Program-made: the position numbers and the translations under genes | DNA from: Bacillota bacterium | GTDB taxonomy: Bacteria; Bacillota; Sulfobacillia; Symbiobacteriales; Symbiobacteriaceae | Assembly: GCA_028287415.1 (NCBI GenBank) | Contig: JAQBPS010000612.1 | Location: 1-6,978 of the forward strand | Direction: 5' to 3' | DNA length: 6,978 bases | The notes under the pieces: generated by a model | What the model saw: only the letters and a program-made list of their open reading frames with translations | Database searches by the model: none | What the model was told of the DNA's origin: nothing | Shown: piece by piece, positions 1 to 4,518 of the stretch | How positions within the stretch are numbered: the stretch's first letter is position 1 | How the letters are laid out: each line of letters opens with the position of its first letter

Positions 1-9
1 CGGCTCGCT

Positions 10-2160
10 ATGGTCGGCTGCCGGATGGATCTCGTCTCCGCGCTGCGCCAGCACTTCGGCTTTCCGGCCTTCCGGCCCGGACAGGAGGAGGCCGTGCGGG
101 CGGCGGTCGACAGCCGCGACACGCTGGTCGTCATGCCCACGGGCGCGGGCAAGTCGCTCTGCTATCAGCTGCCGGCGCTGCTGCTGCCCGGGGTGACGCT
201 GGTGATCTCGCCGCTCATCTCGCTGATGAAGGACCAGGTGGACGCACTGGTGGCCAGGGGCATCAGTGCGGTGGCGATCAATAGCCAGGACACCGCGGCG
301 GAAGGGCGCCGCAAGCTCGACGCCCTCGCCGCCGGGGAGGTCAAGCTGGCCTTCGTGGCGCCCGAGCGGCTGCGCAACGGGGCCTTTCTCGACGCCTGCC
401 GCCAGGTGACCGTCAGCCTGCTGGCGGTCGACGAGGCGCACTGCGTCTCCCAGTGGGGCCATGACTTCCGGCCCGACTACCGGTATATCCGGGACTTTCA
501 TGCCGCCATCGGCAGCCCGCCCCTGCTGGCCCTGACAGCCACGGCCCGGCCGCAGGTCCGGCAGGATATCATGGAACAGCTGGGCATAACCGGCGTCAAG
601 CTCTTCAGCGGCGGCGCCGACCGCGAGAACCTGTGGCTGGGGTTGGAGACCTGCACAACCGTGGCCGAGAAAAAGGCGAAGCTGACGTGGCTTGCCCAAA
701 ACTCCGGCGGCAGCACGATCATCTATGTCAGCAGCCGCAAGGATGCCGAGAGTCTGGCCGACATGCTCCAACAGGAGCTCCACGAGCCGGTTGCCAGCTA
801 TCACGCCGGGCTGCCGGCAGCTGAGCGGACCGCGGTCCAGAACCGGTTTATGGCCGGGCTCTGCCGGGTGGTCGTGGCGACGAATGCGTTCGGTATGGGC
901 ATCGACAAGGCTGATATCCGGGCGGTGCTGCACGCCGGGGTGCCGGACTCCCTGGAAGCCTACTTCCAGGAGGTCGGCAGGGCCGGGCGTGACGGCCTGC
1001 CCGCTGCCTGTACCATGGTGCTGGTACCCGGCATGGACGTGAAGGTCCGGGAGTACCTGCTCACCCGGGAGGCTACGGACGGCGCCGCCGTGGACGCCAT
1101 CCTCCGGCGGATTGCCTCCCTGGTGCCGTACGGCGGGGGTGTTCTGGCTACTCACGATGATGATGCGTACGCCCTGCTTGTAGTCTCCCACCTCCAGGCG
1201 CTGGGGGTGGCGGAGTTCGTGCAGCGGGCGCCCGAGGGGCTTGAGCTCAAAGTGCCGAACCCCTTGCCGGCCACCACGGCAACGGAGGTGCGCCGCAGGC
1301 TCCAGGAGCACGAGCGCCAGCGGCAGGAGCGCTTCCGCAAGATGCGCAGTTTTGTCTGGCTGGGTGACCGGTGCCGGCGGCAGTTCCTGCTCGAGTACTT
1401 TGGTGAGCCCGCGGCGCCGCAGGAAGCGGACTGCTGCAGCGCGTGCCATCCCCGACCCTTGCCTGAGATCACAGTGGTGGCGGGACGGAAGCGGCGGCAA
1501 ACGGGCGCCCCGGCTGGCACAGCCGGGGCGGGGGGCGGGGGCGCGGGCGCCGGTTCCATGCCCGAGTCCCATCCCCACGCCGCTGCCCTCTTTGAGCAGC
1601 TCAAGCAGTGGCGCCGCACGAAGGCCACCGCCATGGGCGTCCCCGCGTACGTGATCTTTGGTGACAAGGACCTGGTGGGCGTCGCAGCCGCTGCCCCGCG
1701 CAATCTGAACGACCTTGCAGCGTGCCGGGGCATGGGCCCGGTCAAGCTGGAGCAATACGGTCCCGAGCTCCTGGGCGAGATCGCCACGTTCCTACAACAA
1801 GCCCCCGCAGAAGCGGAAGCGCCCGAGTCCGCGCCCCGGGCGAGCCGCGAGGAGATGGCCGCCCGGGCCGGCGCCCTCTTCACCGCGGGCAGCTCCGTGG
1901 CCGACGCAGCCGAAGCGCTGGGCCGGGCCGAGACGACCACGTGGGGCTACTTCCTCGAGTGGCTGGCAGCCGAGCCGAGCGACGCCTGGAAACAGGCAGT
2001 CCGCCGGGTCATCAGCCCGGACGATTACCGGGAGATCCGGCGGGTGCTCGCCGAGCAAACCGACGGCCGCCTCAAAGAGGTTTTCGACGGGCTTGGCGGC
2101 CGCTTCACCTACGACCAGATCCGGGTCGCCCGGACCGTCCTCGCGAGGACGAGCGGCTAA
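10..2160 (+). CDS. recQ: RecQ-family ATP-dependent DNA helicase
   Basis: This is a superfamily 2, 3'-5' DNA helicase of the RecQ family, acting in recombination and replication-fork repair in the cytoplasm. Visible motifs: Walker A MPTGAGKS (residues 42-49); DEAH box 141-144 running into the RecQ aromatic-rich loop HCVSQWGHDFRPDY (144-157); ALTATA (174-179); IIYVSSR (237-243); VVVATNAFGMGIDK (287-300); and QEVGRAGRDG with the arginine fingers (320-329). A CRRQFLLEYFGE zinc-subdomain signature starts at C455, with further cysteines at 475, 476 and 479. A Gly/Ala-rich linker (about 488-516) leads to an HRDC domain (about 525-595) and then a C-terminal helix-turn-helix segment (about 616-716) resembling HTH_40. 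About 75-80 residues (roughly 350-430) are inserted before the zinc site, and the usual winged helix after it is absent. The frame is open to the left edge, so the start could be ATG 10, ATG 25 (MDLVSALRQHFG, the more family-like N-terminus) or upstream. A terminator follows directly. The family call is secure; the start is not. Confidence 0.95.
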   Translation: MVGCRMDLVSALRQHFGFPAFRPGQEEAVRAAVDSRDTLVVMPTGAGKSLCYQLPALLLPGVTLVISPLISLMKDQVDALVARGISAVAINSQDTAAEGRRKLDALAAGEVKLAFVAPERLRNGAFLDACRQVTVSLLAVDEAHCVSQWGHDFRPDYRYIRDFHAAIGSPPLLALTATARPQVRQDIMEQLGITGVKLFSGGADRENLWLGLETCTTVAEKKAKLTWLAQNSGGSTIIYVSSRKDAESLADMLQQELHEPVASYHAGLPAAERTAVQNRFMAGLCRVVVATNAFGMGIDKADIRAVLHAGVPDSLEAYFQEVGRAGRDGLPAACTMVLVPGMDVKVREYLLTREATDGAAVDAILRRIASLVPYGGGVLATHDDDAYALLVVSHLQALGVAEFVQRAPEGLELKVPNPLPATTATEVRRRLQEHERQRQERFRKMRSFVWLGDRCRRQFLLEYFGEPAAPQEADCCSACHPRPLPEITVVAGRKRRQTGAPAGTAGAGGGGAGAGSMPESHPHAAALFEQLKQWRRTKATAMGVPAYVIFGDKDLVGVAAAAPRNLNDLAACRGMGPVKLEQYGPELLGEIATFLQQAPAEAEAPESAPRASREEMAARAGALFTAGSSVADAAEALGRAETTTWGYFLEWLAAEPSDAWKQAVRRVISPDDYREIRRVLAEQTDGRLKEVFDGLGGRFTYDQIRVARTVLARTSG
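1507..1547 (+). other. GC-rich hairpin plus G-quadruplex-type motif inside recQ
   Basis: Within the codons for the Gly/Ala linker of RecQ there is a perfect 9-bp inverted repeat (1507-1515 and 1521-1529, 5-nt loop). It overlaps four G-tracts on the + strand: 1525-1528, 1530-1535, 1537-1541 and 1545-1547, with loops of 1, 1 and 3 nt. This satisfies the usual G3+N1-7 quadruplex pattern. It may be no more than the result of glycine and alanine codons in a GC-rich genome. Confidence 0.45.
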
Positions 2161-2184
2161 TCAAAATCGGCAATTATTCCCGTA

Positions 2185-2228
2185 TAAACCGGGAGGAGCA
2201 TGGCAGCTCCTCCCGGTTTATTTTTTTT
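2185..2228 (+). terminator. Rho-independent terminator of recQ
   Basis: There is a perfect 15-bp stem (2185-2199 paired with 2206-2220) around a 6-nt loop (2200-2205), followed immediately by eight T residues (2221-2228). It begins 24 nt after the recQ stop codon. It should end recQ transcription and insulate the dcw cluster, so mraZ needs its own promoter downstream. The reverse strand has no comparable T-run after the stem, so the element points in the + direction only. Confidence 0.95.
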
Positions 2229-2285
2229 GCGCGAAAACGAAAGGAGAAGCAGGGTTTCGCCTGTGGCTGTCAAACTGGTAGGTAC

Positions 2286-2311
2286 AGTGGGGAATAGTGG
2301 TGGAAAGTGGA
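2286..2311 (+). promoter_or_regulatory. Probable MraZ operator: three AGTGG repeats at 10-bp period
   Basis: AGTGG occurs at 2286-2290, 2296-2300 and 2306-2310, exactly 10 bp apart, one helical turn each, placing all three on one face of the DNA about 80-100 bp before mraZ. The extended units read TGGGG, TGGTG and TGGAG, with 5-nt spacers. Known MraZ operators in other bacteria are tandem TGGG-type repeats with 5-nt spacers just upstream of mraZ, bound cooperatively by the ring-shaped MraZ oligomer. The position, sequence and spacing all agree, so autoregulation of the dcw operon is the natural reading. Binding itself is inferred. Confidence 0.85.
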
Positions 2312-2317
2312 GCGTTC

Positions 2318-2333
2318 GCCCACGAAAGTGGGC
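2318..2333 (+). promoter_or_regulatory. GAAA-loop hairpin containing a fourth GTGGG box
   Basis: A perfect 6-bp inverted repeat (GCCCAC at 2318-2323, GTGGGC at 2328-2333) encloses a GAAA tetraloop of the stable GNRA class. The right arm is a fourth GTGGG box, 21 bp (about two helical turns) after the third operator repeat. The left arm is the same box on the opposite strand. It could act as DNA (an extra MraZ half-site pair) or as RNA (a small hairpin in the mraZ 5' leader). The hairpin is seen directly; its role is inferred. Confidence 0.5.
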
Positions 2334-2374
2334 CAACGTGCACCGCACCACCTACCTGCTTCACCGACAGGCAC

Positions 2375-2379
2375 GGGAG
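2375..2379 (+). promoter_or_regulatory. Ribosome binding site of mraZ
   Basis: GGGAG lies 9 nt before ATG 2389 and selects this start over ATG 2395. The upstream frame is open (back to 2200) but the conserved MraZ N-terminus, MFMGE, begins here. Confidence 0.75.
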
Positions 2380-2388
2380 ACAACACCT

Positions 2389-2814
2389 ATGTTTATGGGC
2401 GAATTTCAGCACAGCGTGGATGCAAAAGGGCGCTTGATTATCCCAGCCAAGCTTCGTGAGGGGCTGGGCGAGCGTTTTGTTGCCACAAAAGGGCTGGAGA
2501 ACTGCCTGTTTGTCTTCCCGCCCAAGGAGTGGGAGGCGTTCGGCGAGAAGCTGCGCTCCCTGCCCCTGGCCAGTGGTGCCGCCCGTGCTTTCACTCGCCT
2601 CTTCTTCTCCGGTGCCACCGAGTGCGAAGTCGATCCGCAGGGCCGTATTCTCCTTCCCGCCAACCTGCGGGAGTACGCCGGCCTCGACAAAGATGTCGTG
2701 ATCATGGGCGTCTCCAACCGGGTGGAGATTTGGGCGAAGGGCGCCTGGGAAGATTACTGCCAGAAGGCGGAGGACTCGTTCGCGGACACCGCTGAGAAGC
2801 TGCTCGACTTCTAA
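2389..2814 (+). CDS. mraZ: MraZ, transcriptional regulator of the dcw cluster
   Basis: This 141-residue protein matches the usual MraZ length and N-terminus (MFMGEFQHSVDAKGR). MraZ is a DNA-binding protein of the SpoVT/AbrB fold that forms ring oligomers and represses its own operon. Two tandem AbrB-like halves are visible, each with the family DxxGR motif: D11-AKG-R15 followed by LIIPAK, and D82-PQG-R86 followed by ILLPAN. Conserved stretches ARAFTRLFFSGATECE (65-80) and GVSNRVEIW (107-115) are intact. The preceding region carries the GTGG repeats expected of its operator, and rsmH follows after 66 nt, the standard order. In other bacteria an imbalance between MraZ and RsmH disturbs division, so co-expression is expected. 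Nothing is truncated or unusual. Confidence 0.97.
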   Translation: MFMGEFQHSVDAKGRLIIPAKLREGLGERFVATKGLENCLFVFPPKEWEAFGEKLRSLPLASGAARAFTRLFFSGATECEVDPQGRILLPANLREYAGLDKDVVIMGVSNRVEIWAKGAWEDYCQKAEDSFADTAEKLLDF

Positions 2815-2867
2815 AAAGCGTGTGAAGCGTTGCAACTTCGCACCGCAAGGCCCCGCAGGGCAGAAAC

Positions 2868-2871
2868 GAGG
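2868..2871 (+). promoter_or_regulatory. Ribosome binding site of rsmH
   Basis: GAGG lies 9 nt before TTG 2881. It supports the TTG start, since no ATG in this frame lies between the mraZ stop and the conserved N-terminus. Confidence 0.6.
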
Positions 2872-2880
2872 CGACGCTGT

Positions 2881-3816
2881 TTGGATTTCCACCACGTGCC
2901 TGTGCTCCTCCAGCAGACGCTGGAAGCGCTCGCAATTCGCCCCGATGGCATTTACGTGGACTGCACCCTCGGCGGTGCCGGCCACGCAAGCGAAATTGCC
3001 GCCAGGCTCGGCCCGCAAGGCCGCCTGATCGGTCTTGACCAGGACGAAACCGCCCTGCGTGCCGCCGGGGAGCGCCTCAGGCCCTTTGGCGACCGGGTGC
3101 AGCTTGTCAAAACCAACTTTGCAGAGATCGCCGCGGTGATGGAACGACTCGGCGTCGGGCCGGTCAGCGGCGTGCTGATGGATATCGGCGTCTCGTCCCA
3201 CCAGCTGGATGAAGCAGAGCGCGGTTTCAGCTTTCACCAGGACGCCCCGCTGGACATGCGGATGGACCGGGACAACCCGACTTCCGCTGCCACGGTGGTG
3301 AACGAGTGGTCTGAGGCTGAAATATCCAGAATTATTTGGGAATATGGCGAGGAGAAGTGGTCCAAGCGAGTCGCCCAGTTCATCGTCAAGGCGAGAGCGA
3401 CGGCGCCCCTCACGACTACCACGGACCTGGTTGAGGTGATCAAAGCCGCAATCCCGGCCGGCGCACGGCGGGAGGGCGGGCACCCGGCCCGCCGTACCTT
3501 CCAGGCCATCCGCATCGCCGTCAACGACGAGCTGGGGGTGCTGGAACGGGGGCTGGAGGGCGCTGTGAGCGTCCTGGCGCCCGGCGGCAGGCTGGCGGTC
3601 ATCACCTTCCACTCGCTGGAGGACCGGATCGTCAAGCAGCAGTTCAACCGCTGGGTCAACCCCTGCACCTGCCCGCCCGGCCTGCCGGTTTGCGCCTGTG
3701 GCAAAAAACCGCTGGTCGAGCACATCTCCCGTAAACCCGTTACCGCCACAGAGGCGGAACTTGAGCAGAACCCCCGCTCCCGCAGTGCCAAGCTCCGGAC
3801 CGTAGCGAAATTATAA
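2881..3816 (+). CDS. rsmH: 16S rRNA (cytosine-1402-N4)-methyltransferase RsmH (MraW)
   Basis: This S-adenosylmethionine-dependent enzyme adds the N4-methyl group to C1402 of 16S rRNA in the decoding centre. From TTG 2881 it is 311 residues, the family length, and starts MDFHHVPVLLQQTLEAL, as RsmH proteins do. An earlier TTG at 2830 would add 17 residues with no visible ribosome binding site. Motifs: SAM-binding VDCTLGGAGHA (26-36), GLDQDETA (51-58), DIGVSSHQLD (101-110), SFHQDAPLDMRMD (117-129), TFQAIRIAVNDEL (206-218) and ITFHSLEDR (241-249). The C-terminus carries CTCPPGLPVCACGKKP (262-277), a Cys-rich tail common in Firmicute RsmH. It lies between mraZ and ftsL in the normal order. No defect is seen. 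A long open frame on the opposite strand is a compositional shadow. Confidence 0.97.
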   Translation: MDFHHVPVLLQQTLEALAIRPDGIYVDCTLGGAGHASEIAARLGPQGRLIGLDQDETALRAAGERLRPFGDRVQLVKTNFAEIAAVMERLGVGPVSGVLMDIGVSSHQLDEAERGFSFHQDAPLDMRMDRDNPTSAATVVNEWSEAEISRIIWEYGEEKWSKRVAQFIVKARATAPLTTTTDLVEVIKAAIPAGARREGGHPARRTFQAIRIAVNDELGVLERGLEGAVSVLAPGGRLAVITFHSLEDRIVKQQFNRWVNPCTCPPGLPVCACGKKPLVEHISRKPVTATEAELEQNPRSRSAKLRTVAKL

Positions 3817-3827
3817 ATCCTTTATAA
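3811..3827 (+). repeat. A+T-only inverted repeat at the rsmH stop codon
   Basis: TTATAAA (3811-3817) and TTTATAA (3821-3827) form a perfect 7-bp inverted repeat around TCC. It contains the rsmH stop codon and ends 2 nt before the ftsL ribosome binding site. It stands out in a GC-rich region. No convincing -35 element lies at the right distance from either TATAA-like half. An AU-only stem with a 3-nt loop would be weak, so it may simply keep the ftsL initiation region unstructured. Confidence 0.5.
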
Positions 3828-3829
3828 CT

Positions 3830-3834
3830 GGAGG
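3830..3834 (+). promoter_or_regulatory. Ribosome binding site of the ftsL-like gene
   Basis: GGAGG lies 8 nt before ATG 3843 and fixes this start. Confidence 0.85.
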
Positions 3835-3842
3835 CGGTTGAA

Positions 3843-4370
3843 ATGGCCCTGGCGCAGAAGATGGAGAGTTACAACCGGGCGACGGACGGCAGCGCGGCCC
3901 GTGCCCTGCCCCGCGAAGATCGTGGCGTGCGCCCGGAGACCAAAACCGCTGCCCGGCCCCGAAAGATCTCCCGTGGCGCGGTTGTGGTCGGGCTTGCCGG
4001 CTGGGCCTGCGTCATGGCAATCTCGATGACGCTCGTGCACCGCACCGCACAGGTGCAGCAGGAGACCGCGGCGATCACGCAGGCCCGGGCGGACCTGGCT
4101 GGCCTCGAGGTCTCCAACCGTGAGTTGGCCAATCAGCTGGAGACGCAGGTCTCCGTGGGCAAGGTGCAGCAGTGGGCGGACGCCCACCAGATGAAGCGGC
4201 CGACCGTCGTCAACAAGCTGACGCTCGACCCCACCGCCGTCGCCGCCCGCCCCGGGCAGGCCCCCGCCCAGGCGCCGCCGGTGGCAGCCAACAGCGGCAT
4301 GTGGTCTGCGCTGAAGGGTTACTTCGCCAGCCTCGGCGCCGCCCCGGACAAGACCGCGGCAAGTCGCTAA
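3843..4370 (+). CDS. ftsL: FtsL-like septum protein (single-pass membrane protein with coiled coil)
   Basis: This 175-residue protein has the layout of FtsL/DivIC proteins, which join DivIB/FtsQ and the class B transpeptidase at the division septum. It has a basic, probably cytoplasmic N-terminus (1-44). One transmembrane helix follows (about 45-65, from AVVVGLAGW), then a predicted coiled coil (about 66-103), and a segment VSVGKVQQWADAHQMKRP (103-120) of the kind that closes the FtsL domain. After it comes a roughly 50-residue Ala/Pro-rich tail (128-175) with a short amphipathic-looking stretch, MWSALKGYFASLG (153-165). Sequence conservation in this family is low, so the call rests on topology, the closing motif and its place between rsmH and the transpeptidase gene. 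The tail makes it longer than many FtsL proteins. Confidence 0.85.
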   Translation: MALAQKMESYNRATDGSAARALPREDRGVRPETKTAARPRKISRGAVVVGLAGWACVMAISMTLVHRTAQVQQETAAITQARADLAGLEVSNRELANQLETQVSVGKVQQWADAHQMKRPTVVNKLTLDPTAVAARPGQAPAQAPPVAANSGMWSALKGYFASLGAAPDKTAASR

Positions 4371-4390
4371 GGACGCACTACACCGTCATC

Positions 4391-4427
4391 AACGCCACGG
4401 GCGCGCCAAACACGCACCCGTGGCGTT
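4391..4427 (+). other. Strong hairpin without U-tract between ftsL and the transpeptidase gene
   Basis: A perfect 11-bp inverted repeat (4391-4401 and 4417-4427) can be extended inward by three more pairs (4403-4405 with 4413-4415) after one C-A mismatch, leaving a 7-nt loop (4406-4412). It lies 20 nt after the ftsL stop. Only three T residues end the stem and no U-tract follows, so it is not a standard terminator. It could attenuate, mark an RNA processing site, or stabilise the mRNA upstream. The remaining gap to 4518 holds nothing else recognised apart from the ribosome binding site. Confidence 0.7.
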
Positions 4428-4499
4428 TCATGCCCTGCCCCTCTCCTGAATAAGCATGTCTGTGCACCGTCGCAACGGACGGGCCGCAGCATGTCACGC

Positions 4500-4505
4500 A
4501 GGAGG
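4500..4505 (+). promoter_or_regulatory. Ribosome binding site of the transpeptidase gene
   Basis: AGGAGG (extended by GG to 4507) lies 13 nt before ATG 4519, slightly long. A second purine run, GGAAGAG (4509-4515), is closer than usual. No comparable site precedes the earlier in-frame ATG at 4456, which favours 4519. Confidence 0.65.
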
Positions 4506-4518
4506 GGCGGAAGAGTAT

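Noticed and set aside
1152..1940. 262-codon open frame on the - strand inside recQ
   Set aside because: It lies within the well-supported recQ frame and is rich in Ala, Ser, Arg and Pro, typical of a GC-rich shadow.
2267..2295. Possible mraZ promoter: CTGTCA (2267-2272), 17 bp, GGGAAT (2290-2295)
   Set aside because: Only 4 of 6 and 3 of 6 consensus matches. A promoter must lie somewhere after the terminator, and overlap with the MraZ repeats would make sense, but this one is too weak to call.
2263..2388. MraZ N-terminal extension from GTG 2263 behind AAAGGAG (2240-2246)
   Set aside because: The frame is open to mraZ, but the ribosome binding site would be 16 nt away, the extension would be encoded by the operator repeats, and the conserved MraZ start is at 2389.
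2821..2846. Imperfect hairpin around the GTTGCAAC palindrome between mraZ and rsmH
   Set aside because: The stem needs a bulge and is short; it does not stand out from chance.
2218..3723. 501-codon open frame on the - strand, antisense to mraZ and rsmH
   Set aside because: It runs antisense to two clearly recognised genes, its translation shows no recognisable domain, and long antisense frames are expected at this G+C content.
4456..4518. Earlier transpeptidase start at ATG 4456
   Set aside because: No ribosome binding site precedes it, and the extra 21 residues would add a non-family segment before the usual short basic N-terminus.
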